Both the position numbers and the translations under genes were made by a program. Shown one piece after another: positions 24,735-38,966 of a stretch of DNA of 64,000 nucleotides (the stretch's first letter is position 1; every line of letters starts with the position of its first letter). The stretch is from contig NZ_JAATNW010000002.1 in assembly GCF_012911815.1 (NCBI RefSeq), forward strand, positions 472,980 through 536,979, written 5' to 3'. The stretch comes from Alteromonas ponticola (GTDB lineage Bacteria; Pseudomonadota; Gammaproteobacteria; Enterobacterales; Alteromonadaceae). Below the pieces are notes generated by a model. That model was given only the letters and a program-made list of their open reading frames with translations, was not told the DNA's origin and made no database searches.

Positions 24735-25769
24735 TTATGCGTCGTCAGACTCACCCACAGGTTCTTCAACTTTATGCTTTTTGTCCAGTAATAGTTCTGC
24801 GCGTATCTTAGTTTCGATTTCTGCTGCTATTTCTGGGTTCTCTTTCAAGAACTTCATCACATTAGCTTTACCCTGACCAATACGATCCCCTTTATAGCTG
24901 TACCAGGCACCGGCTTTGTCTACCAGCTTTTGTTGGACGCCCAGGTCAATCAGTTCGGCTTCCTTGCTGATCCCTTCACCGTATCGGATCATAAACTCGG
25001 CCTGTTTAAATGGCGGTGCCACTTTATTTTTAACCACTTTAACGCGGGTTTCATTACCCACCACTTCATCACCTTCTTTCACCGCACCAATACGACGGAT
25101 GTCTAAACGAACCGATGAATAGAACTTAAGCGCATTACCACCGGTAGTGGTTTCAGGGTTACCAAACATCACCCCAATCTTCATACGGATTTGGTTGATG
25201 AAGATACATAACGTATTTGAGCGCTTGATATTACCCGTCAACTTACGCAGCGCCTGTGACATTAAACGGGCTTGCAGACCAACATGTGAGTCACCCATTT
25301 CACCTTCAATTTCAGCTTTCGGTGTCAAGGCTGCAACTGAGTCAACAATAACCACATCAACCGCACCAGAACGTACTAACATATCGCAAATTTCCAGGGC
25401 CTGCTCACCGGTATCAGGCTGCGAAACCAATAAGTCATCAATGTTCACGCCCAGCTTTTCTGCATAGACTGGATCCAAAGCATGCTCGGCATCGACGAAT
25501 GCGCAGGTTTTACCCTTTTTCTGCGCTTCAGCGATAACTTGTAATGTCAGCGTTGTTTTACCCGATGATTCCGGGCCGTAAATTTCAACCACGCGACCAC
25601 AAGGTAAACCACCTATACCCAGCGCAATATCAATTGTAAGCGAGCCAGTGGAAATGGCTTCAATATCCATCGCCTGATTATCACCAAGACGCATTATCGC
25701 GCCCTTACCAAACTGCTTTTCAATCTGACCAACAGCGGCGCTAAGTGCTTTTTGTTTGTTATCGTTCAC
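24735..25769 (-). CDS. recA: Recombinase RecA
   Basis: RecA forms filaments on single-stranded DNA, catalyses strand exchange and triggers LexA self-cleavage. I chose a GTG start at 25769 (344 residues): GAGG lies 7-10 bases upstream and the resulting N-terminus [20 protein letters not shown] matches the family. The frame stays open further to 25847, including an ATG at 25808, but that extension is not RecA-like. Walker A GPESSGKT is at 65-72. Loop regions and the [16 protein letters not shown] segment are intact, and the tail is acidic. A LexA box lies 85 bases upstream of the start. No recX gene follows. Confidence 0.98.
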   Translation of the reverse strand: MNDNKQKALSAAVGQIEKQFGKGAIMRLGDNQAMDIEAISTGSLTIDIALGIGGLPCGRVVEIYGPESSGKTTLTLQVIAEAQKKGKTCAFVDAEHALDPVYAEKLGVNIDDLLVSQPDTGEQALEICDMLVRSGAVDVVIVDSVAALTPKAEIEGEMGDSHVGLQARLMSQALRKLTGNIKRSNTLCIFINQIRMKIGVMFGNPETTTGGNALKFYSSVRLDIRRIGAVKEGDEVVGNETRVKVVKNKVAPPFKQAEFMIRYGEGISKEAELIDLGVQQKLVDKAGAWYSYKGDRIGQGKANVMKFLKENPEIAAEIETKIRAELLLDKKHKVEEPVGESDDA

Positions 25770-25854
25770 GATAGCATCCTCAAGAATGTAATCTTTCTGG
25801 CTCTTCATTGTTGAATGCCAGACAGGTATAAGTGAAATTGCACGCAATACTATA

Positions 25855-25870
25855 CTGTATAATTATACAG
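25855..25870 (-). promoter_or_regulatory. LexA (SOS) box of recA
   Basis: CTGTATAATTATACAG is a perfect 16-base palindrome fitting the CTGT-N8-ACAG consensus. On the minus strand it lies between a -35-like TTGAGC and a -10-like TAGTAT spaced 17 bases apart, so LexA bound here would block recA transcription. Confidence 0.93.
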
Positions 25871-25912
25871 CTCAAGTTTTATTTGCAGCGGAATGGAAGA
25901 AATTTTAAAGCA

Positions 25913-26434
25913 TTAGTGCGGATGATCAACCAGCCATTGGTGCAGAAAATCAATACAAAAGGCAATTGCCTGATTCCGCACAGCATTTCGATCACCGTTA
26001 AATATATGGCGCAGCTGGATAGCTTCACCTGCCAGCCAAAAACCAAACCAAACGGTGCCGACCGGCTTTTCAGCACTGCCCCCTCCCGGCCCGGCAATGC
26101 CGCTGACTGCGATCGCAATATTAGCTTTAGCATTACGCGCGCAGCCCACCGCCATCTCTTTAACTGTCGCTTCAGACACCGCACCAAAGCGGGTTAATGT
26201 TTCGTTGTTAACACCCAACAGAACCTGTTTCGCATCGTTAGAATAGGTAACCCAACTTTGCTTAAACCAGTCTGAACTGCCCGCTATCGAGGTGAAACTG
26301 TAAGCCACCCCCCCACCGGTGCATGATTCGGCGCAACTGACATTCCATGAGCGTGCTTTAAGCATCTCGCCTATGGCGATAATTTTATCGGTACTGGACT
26401 CTTGCACAGAAAGGCTTGAAAATAGCTCACTCAT
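25913..26434 (-). CDS. pncC: Nicotinamide-nucleotide amidohydrolase PncC (CinA C-terminal family)
   Basis: PncC hydrolyses nicotinamide mononucleotide to nicotinate mononucleotide, recycling NAD by-products. The 173-residue single-domain protein has the family motifs SCAESCTGGGVAYSFT (about 33-48), VTYSNDAKQVLLGV, AVSEATVKEMA and AVSGIAGPGGGSAEKPVGTV (about 108-127). It lacks the N-terminal MoCF-like domain of full CinA, as in E. coli PncC. It lies just upstream of recA in the same orientation, the order also seen in enterobacteria, but the recA promoter and LexA box separate the two. Confidence 0.93.
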   Translation of the reverse strand: MSELFSSLSVQESSTDKIIAIGEMLKARSWNVSCAESCTGGGVAYSFTSIAGSSDWFKQSWVTYSNDAKQVLLGVNNETLTRFGAVSEATVKEMAVGCARNAKANIAIAVSGIAGPGGGSAEKPVGTVWFGFWLAGEAIQLRHIFNGDRNAVRNQAIAFCIDFLHQWLVDHPH

Positions 26435-26546
26435 ATAAATAATACATTGCTCGTCGGCTCATTCTGATTGTGACACTTTTCGTTTTTCAGTGCGAGTCTG
26501 TCGTTAACAACATCTGACCACTAATAATAAAAGTATCGAGGCATCC

Positions 26547-29120
26547 TTGGAATCACATACGCCGATGATGCGCCAGTATTTATCGATAAAGGCGCAACAC
26601 CCTAATATTCTATTGTTTTATCGTATGGGCGATTTTTACGAACTTTTTTTCGATGACGCTAAACGGGCTGCACATCTGCTCGATATTTCATTGACGGCGC
26701 GTGGAAAATCAGGCGGTGATCCCATTCCGATGGCAGGCGTGCCTTATCATGCTGTTGAGGGTTATCTTGCCAGGCTGGTGAAACTGGGTGAATCGGTGGC
26801 CATCTGTGAACAGGTGGGCGATCCTGCTACCTCAAAAGGGCCTGTGGAGCGTCAGGTACAGCGCATCGTTACGCCTGGCACGGTAACCGACGAAGCATTA
26901 CTGGAAGAAAGACGCGACAACGTATTAGCCGCCGTTTGCCACGCGCAGGGGCGATATGGTTTATCCACCCTGGACATTACCAGCGGCCGCTTTTTAGTGT
27001 GCGAATGTGACACAGATGATCAGCTACTGGCTGAATTACAGCGGGTTAACCCCGCCGAACTTCTCTATCCGGAGGGATTTTCCAGCCTTGCATTGATTGA
27101 GCAGCGTAAAGGTTTACGCCGCCGCCCTGAGTGGGAATTTGATACCGAGACCGCCGTCAGCCAATTAAATGAGCAGTTTCATACCCGCGAATTACGCGGC
27201 TTTGGTATTGATGAACTTACCCTGGGTCTTGGCGCAGCAGGCTGCGTACTGCAATACGTAAAAGACACCCAACGTACTGCCCTGCCCCATATCCGTAGTC
27301 TGCATAAACTACAGCAAAACAGTCTAGTGCAGCTTGATGCGGCCACACGACGTAATTTAGAACTCACTCATAGCCTGTCAGGGGATCAGGATAACACCTT
27401 GTTTAAGGTCCTGGACACCACCTCAACGGCCATGGGCAGTCGTTTGCTGCAACGCTTTATCCACGCCCCTATAACGCATCGTGAGGAACTTATTGCCCGT
27501 CAGGACGCAGTGCAGGCGTTTGTAGATAATTCTCAGGATGAGCTTCTCGACAGTTTGAAAAATATTGGCGATATTGAACGCATTATGGCGCGACTGGCAT
27601 TACGTTCTGCCCGCCCACGTGACTTCTCACGACTGCGTAACGCGTTTAATGTACTGCCTCTGTTGCAGCAAGAATTAGACACATTTACCACGCCACTTAT
27701 TTCGCGTATAAAAAAACAAATTGGTACCTATCCAGAATTCCAGGCGCTGTTAAATAGTGCGATTGTGGATAACCCACCCGTGGTTATTCGCGATGGCGGT
27801 GTCATTGCCCCCGGCTACAATGCTGAATTAGATGAATTGCGTGATTTATCGCAGGGTGCCACCGATTACTTAACTCAACTGGAATTGCGCGAGCGTGAGC
27901 GTACCGGCATCGCTACCCTCAAAGTCGGCTACAACCGGGTTCACGGCTTTTTCATTGAGACCAGCCGCGCCGCCAGTAATCAGGTACCCACAGACTATAT
28001 TCGCCGCCAGACCCTCAAAAACACCGAGCGTTATATTACTCCGGAATTGAAAGAGCATGAAGACAAGGTACTGACCAGTCAGGGACGCGCACTGGCGTTG
28101 GAAAAGCAGTTGTTCGAAGCCTTGTTCGACGAGCTGTTGCCGCAACTTACCCAACTGATGGATACGGCCGCCGCATTAGCCGAACTGGATGTGCTTTTAT
28201 GTTTTGCAGAAAGGGCATGTGCGTTACACCTGCATCGTCCGCAGCTGACCGACGAAGATGTAGTGCAATACGAAAACGGCCGTCATTTGGTGGTCGAGCA
28301 TGTGATGTCAGATCCCTTCATAGCCAACCCGTTATCGTTAGATGATAGACAACGCATGATGGTGATTACAGGGCCGAACATGGGTGGTAAATCCACTTAT
28401 ATGCGGCAAACCGCGCTCATCGTGCTGATGGCTTACATCGGCTGCTTCGTTCCCGCGGAGCAAGCTAAAGTTGGGCCCATTGATCGCATTTTCACGCGCA
28501 TCGGGGCCAGTGATGATCTGGCCTCGGGACGTTCTACGTTTATGGTTGAGATGACTGAAACGGCGAACATACTGCATAATGCCACCGCCCACTCATTAGT
28601 GCTGATGGATGAGATTGGTCGCGGCACCAGTACATACGATGGCCTCTCTCTGGCGTGGGCCTGCGCTAGTTACCTGGCCAAGTCACTCAATGCCTACACC
28701 TTATTTGCCACCCACTATTTTGAGCTCACCCAACTAGCCGACGCGCATAGCCAGGTTATTAATGTCCACCTTGATGCGGTCGAACATGACGATGTGATAC
28801 GTTTTATGCACAAAGTTGAAACCGGGGCGGCAAGTAAAAGTTATGGCTTGCAAGTGGCTCAGTTGGCTGGGGTACCTAAGCCAGTCATTGCCGCTGCTCG
28901 AGAAAAATTGCATGAGCTTGAACGTCACCAACACCCAACGCCCTCCCCGGCCAATGCAGAATCAGGTCGCCAATCAGCCCAGTTAGACTTTGATTTGCCG
29001 GCCGCGGATTCGCCTTTGCAGAAAGCGCTGGCTGAAATCAGCCCCGATGAGCTTAGTCCACGTCAGGCGCTGGATTTGATTTACACTTTAAAGCGGTTGA
29101 GCGAGTCGCTGGGATCATAA
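26547..29120 (+). CDS. mutS: DNA mismatch repair protein MutS
   Basis: MutS recognises mismatches and starts methyl-directed repair with MutL. The start is a TTG at 26547, supported by GAGG five bases upstream and by the following family sequence [18 protein letters not shown]. The mismatch-reading motif F-x-E is Phe30/Glu32 in GDFYELF. Walker [10 protein letters not shown] lies near 610, with STFMVEMTE, the [12 protein letters not shown]alker B/signature and the THYFELT motif after it. A C-terminal QLDFDLP (near 814) looks like a beta-clamp binding motif. 857 residues, normal length. Divergent from pncC. Confidence 0.97.
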   Translation: MESHTPMMRQYLSIKAQHPNILLFYRMGDFYELFFDDAKRAAHLLDISLTARGKSGGDPIPMAGVPYHAVEGYLARLVKLGESVAICEQVGDPATSKGPVERQVQRIVTPGTVTDEALLEERRDNVLAAVCHAQGRYGLSTLDITSGRFLVCECDTDDQLLAELQRVNPAELLYPEGFSSLALIEQRKGLRRRPEWEFDTETAVSQLNEQFHTRELRGFGIDELTLGLGAAGCVLQYVKDTQRTALPHIRSLHKLQQNSLVQLDAATRRNLELTHSLSGDQDNTLFKVLDTTSTAMGSRLLQRFIHAPITHREELIARQDAVQAFVDNSQDELLDSLKNIGDIERIMARLALRSARPRDFSRLRNAFNVLPLLQQELDTFTTPLISRIKKQIGTYPEFQALLNSAIVDNPPVVIRDGGVIAPGYNAELDELRDLSQGATDYLTQLELRERERTGIATLKVGYNRVHGFFIETSRAASNQVPTDYIRRQTLKNTERYITPELKEHEDKVLTSQGRALALEKQLFEALFDELLPQLTQLMDTAAALAELDVLLCFAERACALHLHRPQLTDEDVVQYENGRHLVVEHVMSDPFIANPLSLDDRQRMMVITGPNMGGKSTYMRQTALIVLMAYIGCFVPAEQAKVGPIDRIFTRIGASDDLASGRSTFMVEMTETANILHNATAHSLVLMDEIGRGTSTYDGLSLAWACASYLAKSLNAYTLFATHYFELTQLADAHSQVINVHLDAVEHDDVIRFMHKVETGAASKSYGLQVAQLAGVPKPVIAAAREKLHELERHQHPTPSPANAESGRQSAQLDFDLPAADSPLQKALAEISPDELSPRQALDLIYTLKRLSESLGS

Positions 29121-29143
29121 AAAGCGAAAAATGAGCCATCTCC

Positions 29144-29170
29144 AGCAGGCAAATGGATTGTTTGCCTGCT
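29144..29170 (+). terminator. Hairpin after mutS
   Basis: AGCAGGCAAA at 29144-29153 pairs with TTTGCCTGCT at 29161-29170 over a seven-base loop, 23 bases after the mutS stop. The T-run after it is weak, and a pyrG promoter candidate overlaps the hairpin. Confidence 0.55.
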
Positions 29171-29186
29171 ACTCTTTCGGTATACT
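29158..29186 (+). promoter_or_regulatory. Candidate pyrG promoter
   Basis: TTGTTT at 29158-29163 and TATACT at 29181-29186 are 17 bases apart. The -35 overlaps the loop and right arm of the mutS hairpin. The predicted leader before the pyrG ATG is about 65 bases. Confidence 0.55.
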
Positions 29187-29225
29187 ATTACGCCGTCCAA
29201 GTGCTAATTATTTCGCACAAATTAG

Positions 29226-30890
<1,665 letters not shown>

Positions 30891-30944
30891 TCTGAATCGG
30901 GGTAAGGGTCGTACTCCCGTCGACCAAGCCCCGTCAATTGTTGA

Positions 30945-32249
<1,305 letters not shown>

Positions 32250-32257
32250 GCAAAACT

Positions 32258-32293
32258 TGCCGATAGCCTCTGCTATCGGCATAATCTTTTTGT
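32258..32293 (+). terminator. eno terminator
   Basis: A 10-base stem (TGCCGATAGC at 32258-32267, complement at 32272-32281) with a four-base loop, followed by a T-rich tail to about 32293. Confidence 0.88.
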
Positions 32294-32318
32294 TTACGCC
32301 ACTAAATGCAGTTTGCCT

Positions 32319-32990
32319 ATGTCGTCAGCTAACGACCATCCAACATCGCAATCCGATTTTTTTTCGCATAGCCGCGAACAGCATTCCCTTCATCCCGACT
32401 TTAACGAAATCTGTAATGCTTTATATGAGCGCGAACTAGCTAATATGGCCCATCGTGGCCCCGCACAGATAGGTTTACTAAAGCGCCGACTGGCAGGCTT
32501 ACCGCATCATGTCAGGCGAATAGCGTATTATCTTTCCAATAACCCGACGCCCCTGGGTATTGATAGCCACAACGGTAGCTGGCAGGCCAAACAGGCGGGC
32601 ACCTGCCCGGGCAAAACGGTCAATAAAGAAAAAAATATTGCGTGGTTTTCTAAATATGCCAAACACGGCTTAGTAGTCAGTGTGTTGGTTAAATCGCTCA
32701 ATGAAGAGCACATCGAGTTAGATTCTGTCGATAAAGTGCAAAAAGAAAATCATACCTTACACTTGAACAAACACGGCTGGTTCACATTAGAAGGTGACTC
32801 TCTTGAACATGAAAACAGTGAATACGAACTTAGCCAGATGCTCAAGCCAACCAAGACTGTCATGCAAGCAGCCTGCTGTGGTCACAGCTGGAACCACAGA
32901 GGTAAAATCTCCCCCCGCGCCCTATCACTGAGAGAAATGTTGCTCTCTATGGAGATAGACTGGGTAAATTTCAGGCTTCCCCAGAAATAA
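32319..32990 (+). CDS. Hypothetical protein downstream of eno
   Basis: A 223-residue soluble protein I do not recognise. I chose ATG 32319; a TTG at 32313 would add two residues. There is no signal peptide or membrane segment. It contains MAHRGPAQIGLLKRRLAGLP and a C-terminal ACCGHSWNHRGK stretch with two cysteines and two histidines that might bind a metal, plus a basic middle. It sits between the eno terminator and an exported PEP-CTERM-like protein, so it is probably transcribed alone. That it is real is supported by length and composition; no function is assigned. Confidence 0.65.
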   Translation: MSSANDHPTSQSDFFSHSREQHSLHPDFNEICNALYERELANMAHRGPAQIGLLKRRLAGLPHHVRRIAYYLSNNPTPLGIDSHNGSWQAKQAGTCPGKTVNKEKNIAWFSKYAKHGLVVSVLVKSLNEEHIELDSVDKVQKENHTLHLNKHGWFTLEGDSLEHENSEYELSQMLKPTKTVMQAACCGHSWNHRGKISPRALSLREMLLSMEIDWVNFRLPQK

Positions 32991-33139
32991 CTGCGAACCG
33001 TCGAATATTTTAACAATTAATTTACACACTTGTTTTAACCCATTGATTTTAAGTGGTTTTAATTTTGGCATGATTTACGCTTAAATAACTTCGCTGAATA
33101 GACAGTAATGTTTAACTATAATTTAAAAGGAATAAAATC

Positions 33140-33865
33140 ATGAGGTTAATAACAGCAGGATTGATGATCACAAGCGCCATGACGCTCAGCAATGCAGAAG
33201 CGGCGATGGTGACGCACACCTTTGATAACGGTAGTGACTTGTCTGCATGGGAAGTAGACAGATGTGCACCAGATAGCTTCGGTATCAGTGACAACGAACT
33301 GGTTATGTCGGTAAATGCTGAAAGCAGTTGCCTGTCTCAAGGAGGATTTTACCATACTCAGGGCATGAAACTGGATACGGGCAATGCCACTGTGCTGTCG
33401 ATCGATATGTTCGTTGATTCGTCCTGGTCAGGGGCTGAACGATTCGGCGGCATGTGGGGCGTCTCTTACGACAGTACCGACACTATTGATGGTTATCCTA
33501 TTATGGAGTTTCAGATCCCTGACGCTTCAACGGCGGCTAACGGGGGGTTCGACGTCTGGGACAATTCAGGCTGGGCTGACCTTACCGCCAGTTTCCTGAT
33601 GGACGATTGGAATACTTTGATGTTCAAAATCAATGGTACACAGACGGAATATTATCTTAATGGAGCATTAATTAATTCAGTCGATAATGGAGACACCCAG
33701 TATTTTGGCGAAGTCATTTTAAACATGAAGAACGCGCAAAATAACTACTCAGTTCGTTATGACAACTTAAGCTTCGGTACTGCCGATGTTAACGCACCGG
33801 CAACCGCGGCACTATTCACGCTGGTACTGGGCGGGTTGGTTGCACGTCGACGTAACAAAGTCTAG
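33140..33865 (+). CDS. Exported protein with PEP-CTERM-like sorting tail
   Basis: A 241-residue exported protein. It has a signal peptide (1-22, ending SNAEA-A). The beta-rich body (THTFDNGSDLSAWEVDR, GGFDVWDNSGW, ILNMKNAQNNYSVRYDNLSFG) resembles a jelly-roll or concanavalin-type domain. The tail VNAPATAALFTLVLGGL followed by ARRRNK has the three-part layout of PEP-CTERM signals: short motif, membrane segment, arginine cluster. It has Ala-Pro-Ala-Thr where the standard motif is Pro-Glu-Pro-Ser/Thr. Such proteins are normally processed by an exosortase and tied to exopolysaccharide; no exosortase is in the window. AAGGAAT supports the ATG. Confidence 0.75.
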   Translation: MRLITAGLMITSAMTLSNAEAAMVTHTFDNGSDLSAWEVDRCAPDSFGISDNELVMSVNAESSCLSQGGFYHTQGMKLDTGNATVLSIDMFVDSSWSGAERFGGMWGVSYDSTDTIDGYPIMEFQIPDASTAANGGFDVWDNSGWADLTASFLMDDWNTLMFKINGTQTEYYLNGALINSVDNGDTQYFGEVILNMKNAQNNYSVRYDNLSFGTADVNAPATAALFTLVLGGLVARRRNKV

Positions 33866-33874
33866 CATCTGTCA

Positions 33875-33896
33875 GTGGTGGCGAACCTGCCACCAC
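33875..33896 (+). terminator. Hairpin after the PEP-CTERM-like gene
   Basis: GTGGTGGC at 33875-33882 pairs with GCCACCAC at 33889-33896 over a six-base loop, 10 bases after the stop. The following T-run is poor. Confidence 0.5.
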
Positions 33897-33967
33897 AATC
33901 TCTCCCCTACGTCAACACACCGCATTAAGTTATAATTTTACGGTATATACAAATGTGTAAAGAGTAA

Positions 33968-33996
33968 TTGACTTGGTAACCTATGCTGGTTACATT
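33968..33996 (+). promoter_or_regulatory. leu operon promoter
   Basis: TTGACT at 33968-33973 and TACATT at 33991-33996 with a 17-base spacer. Transcription would begin near 34003, about 23 bases before the leader peptide start. Confidence 0.65.
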
Positions 33997-34025
33997 GAAG
34001 TCGAATCTGGTCAACGCATAACAAT

Positions 34026-34082
34026 ATGAAAACAGTTATCCTTCTCACTCTACTCCTTAAGGCAGCAAGACTGCACGGGTAG
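34026..34082 (+). CDS. leuL: leu operon leader peptide
   Basis: An 18-codon frame encoding MKTVILLTLLLKAARLHG. It holds six leucine codons (CTT, CTC, CTA, CTC, CTT, CTG), five within six codons at 34041-34058. Position just upstream of an attenuator and leuA makes it the leader peptide: ribosome stalling at these codons senses charged tRNA-Leu. Its last codons (34072-34080) also form the RNA segment that can pair with the left arm of the terminator. Confidence 0.9.
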   Translation: MKTVILLTLLLKAARLHG

Positions 34083-34138
34083 ATTGCGACCAGCAACCAA
34101 ATTTCACTAAAACCCGTGCATTGCACGGGTTTTTTTTT
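34072..34138 (+). promoter_or_regulatory. leu attenuator (antiterminator and terminator)
   Basis: TGCACGGGT occurs twice, at 34072-34080 (end of the leader peptide) and at 34122-34130. ACCCGTGCA at 34112-34120 can pair with either. Pairing with the second copy gives a 9-base hairpin (34111-34119 with 34123-34131) followed by a T-run to 34138, a strong terminator. Pairing with the first gives the antiterminator. Ribosome stalling at Leu codons leaves the first copy free; reading through to the stop at 34080-34082 covers it. Confidence 0.9.
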
Positions 34139-34167
34139 ATCTCATCACCAATAAAAGGGTGCAGACA

Positions 34168-35736
34168 ATGACGGTGAATAATAATAAGGTCCTTTTCTTT
34201 GATACCACCCTCAGAGATGGTGAGCAGGCATTACCAGCCAGTTTAAGTGCAAAAGAGAAATTGCAGATCGCACTGGCACTGGAGCGGTTAGGTGTGGATA
34301 TTATTGAGGCCGGCTTTCCGGTGTCTTCTCCAGGCGACTTCGCCTCGGTGAGAAAAATAGCCCAGTCCCTTAAAACGTCAATTCCCTGCGGCCTGGCCCG
34401 GGCACTCCCAGCCGACATTGATGCCTGTGGTGAAGCGCTTCAAGTGGCATCACAATTTCGCATTCATACCTTTATCGCCACTTCCGATATTCATGTAAAC
34501 GCCAAGTTGCGTAAGTCACAGCAAGAAGTGGTCGAAATGGCAGTGGCGGCGGTAAAGCATGCGCGTCGCTACACCGACGATGTGGAGTTTTCCTGTGAGG
34601 ATGCTGGACGCACGCACATTGATTATCTATGCAGAATGGTTGAAGCGGCCATTGCCGCAGGCGCCAGTACAGTCAACATTCCCGATACGGTTGGTTACAC
34701 TACACCCACTGAATTTGGTGGCATTATTCAATCGTTGTTTCAGCGAGTGCCGAACATCCATAAGGCGGTGATTTCGGTGCACTGCCACAACGACCTGGGG
34801 CTGGCGGTGGCCAATTCATTAGCCGCCATCGAAAACGGAGCCAGACAAGTAGAATGCACCATCAATGGCATTGGAGAACGGGCGGGAAATTGCGCGTTAG
34901 AAGAAATTGCCATGATCCTGAAAACCCGTCAGACACGATTTAATCTTGAAACCAACATCCGCTCTACTGAAATTTCGCGTACCTCTAAACTCGTCAGCCA
35001 ACTGTGTAACATGCCAGTACAAGCCAATAAAGCGATTGTCGGTGCCAACGCCTTCAGCCACTCATCCGGGATTCATCAGGATGGCGTGTTAAAAGCACAA
35101 AATACCTACGAAATTATGACCCCGGAAAGTGTCGGCATAAATAAAAATCTGTTAAATCTGACTTCGCGCTCTGGCCGCCATGTTATCAAACATCGTCTAA
35201 CCGAATTAGGTTACCAGAGTGCTGATTACGATTTGGAAACCATCTATCAGGCATTTTTGCAATTGGCTGATAAAAAAGGTCAGGTGTATGACTATGACCT
35301 GGAAGCGCTACTGTTTTTTGATCAGCAAAAGCATGAGCAGGCTTATTATCAATTGCTTTACTTACAAGCCAGCTCGGGACGTGAAGTGGTTCCCAGTGCC
35401 ACGGTCACTCTGAAAATCGGCGACGAGGAAAAATCAGCAGCCGCAATTGGAAATGGTCCGGTAGATGCCGCTTTTAACGCCATCATCACCATGCTGGGCA
35501 ACATCGAAGTCGCCGTGGTCGATTTCAAACTCGACTCCAAAGGCCAGGGTGCAGACGCATTGGCCCAGGTCAGCGTCATTTTATCTTATAAATCCCGCCG
35601 TTTTCACGGCATAGGCCTGGCAACGGATATTGTCGAAGCGGGGGTGAAGGCATTGATTTATGTATTAAACAACACGTATGTCGCCGATCAAATCGATCAG
35701 CACAAAATTCAACAAGAACGCATTGCAGGAGCATAA
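34168..35736 (+). CDS. leuA: 2-isopropylmalate synthase
   Basis: LeuA condenses acetyl-CoA with 2-oxoisovalerate, the first committed step of leucine synthesis. I chose ATG 34168 (522 residues); an in-frame GTG at 34159 would add three. The catalytic TIM barrel carries [11 protein letters not shown] (about 9-19), [15 protein letters not shown], the metal-binding [13 protein letters not shown] (near 202-214) and NGIGERAGN. The C-terminal regulatory domain (about 395-515) is where leucine feedback-inhibits the enzyme. First structural gene of leuABCD, controlled by the leader attenuator just upstream. Confidence 0.97.
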   Translation: MTVNNNKVLFFDTTLRDGEQALPASLSAKEKLQIALALERLGVDIIEAGFPVSSPGDFASVRKIAQSLKTSIPCGLARALPADIDACGEALQVASQFRIHTFIATSDIHVNAKLRKSQQEVVEMAVAAVKHARRYTDDVEFSCEDAGRTHIDYLCRMVEAAIAAGASTVNIPDTVGYTTPTEFGGIIQSLFQRVPNIHKAVISVHCHNDLGLAVANSLAAIENGARQVECTINGIGERAGNCALEEIAMILKTRQTRFNLETNIRSTEISRTSKLVSQLCNMPVQANKAIVGANAFSHSSGIHQDGVLKAQNTYEIMTPESVGINKNLLNLTSRSGRHVIKHRLTELGYQSADYDLETIYQAFLQLADKKGQVYDYDLEALLFFDQQKHEQAYYQLLYLQASSGREVVPSATVTLKIGDEEKSAAAIGNGPVDAAFNAIITMLGNIEVAVVDFKLDSKGQGADALAQVSVILSYKSRRFHGIGLATDIVEAGVKALIYVLNNTYVADQIDQHKIQQERIAGA

Positions 35737-38233
<2,497 letters not shown>

Positions 38234-38234
38234 G

Positions 38235-38843
38235 ATGGCTACAGACAGAGGTTTTACTACCCATACCGGCAGCGCGTGCCCGTTAGATAAAGCGAATGTG
38301 GATACCGACCAGTTAATTCCCAAACAGTTTTTAACCGGCGTCACCCGCAGTGGCTATGGCAAGCATTTGTTTCACGACTGGCGTTATCTTGATGGCGATG
38401 TAAATCAACCGGACCCGGAATTCATTTTAAATCAACCCGCATACGCGCAAGCCAGTATATTATTGGCACGCGAAAATTTTGGCTGTGGCTCAAGCCGCGA
38501 GCATGCGCCGTGGGCTTTAGCCGACTACGGCTTTAAGGTAATTATCGCAGATAGTTTTGCCGATATCTTTTTTAACAACTGCATCAATAATCAGATTTTA
38601 CCCATTACGTTAGCTGCAAACTCACTCAATACCTTATTTGACTCTGTAGCAGCCAATCCAAAACTTTCGCTTCACATAGACCTCGCCAGACAGACGGTTA
38701 CGTGTGACGACGTGACGATGACCTTCTCACTGCCGACACAGGCCAAGTCGCGATTAATTAAAGGATTAGATGCAATAGGCCAGACGCTTGAACACGAATC
38801 AGCGATTTCAGCGTTCGAAAACCAATTGCCGGAATGGGTTTAG
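38235..38843 (+). CDS. leuD: 3-isopropylmalate dehydratase small subunit
   Basis: LeuD provides the swivel domain of isopropylmalate isomerase. The 202-residue protein has NVDTDQLIPKQFL (about 20-32) and the substrate-binding loop NFGCGSSREHAPWAL (about 80-94), both diagnostic. Ribosome-binding site GAGAGG lies in the end of leuC. Last gene of leuABCD; I see no clear terminator behind it. Confidence 0.97.
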   Translation: MATDRGFTTHTGSACPLDKANVDTDQLIPKQFLTGVTRSGYGKHLFHDWRYLDGDVNQPDPEFILNQPAYAQASILLARENFGCGSSREHAPWALADYGFKVIIADSFADIFFNNCINNQILPITLAANSLNTLFDSVAANPKLSLHIDLARQTVTCDDVTMTFSLPTQAKSRLIKGLDAIGQTLEHESAISAFENQLPEWV

Positions 38844-38966
38844 TGCAGTCGCAACTTGTGACTGGCAAAAGTTTCTAAGCGGCGAGAAATTAAAGGAAAT
38901 TGATCTAATTTTTATGTTCAATGCTACTATTTAATTATCGCCGTAGTAGTGTAAACAGGATAATCA

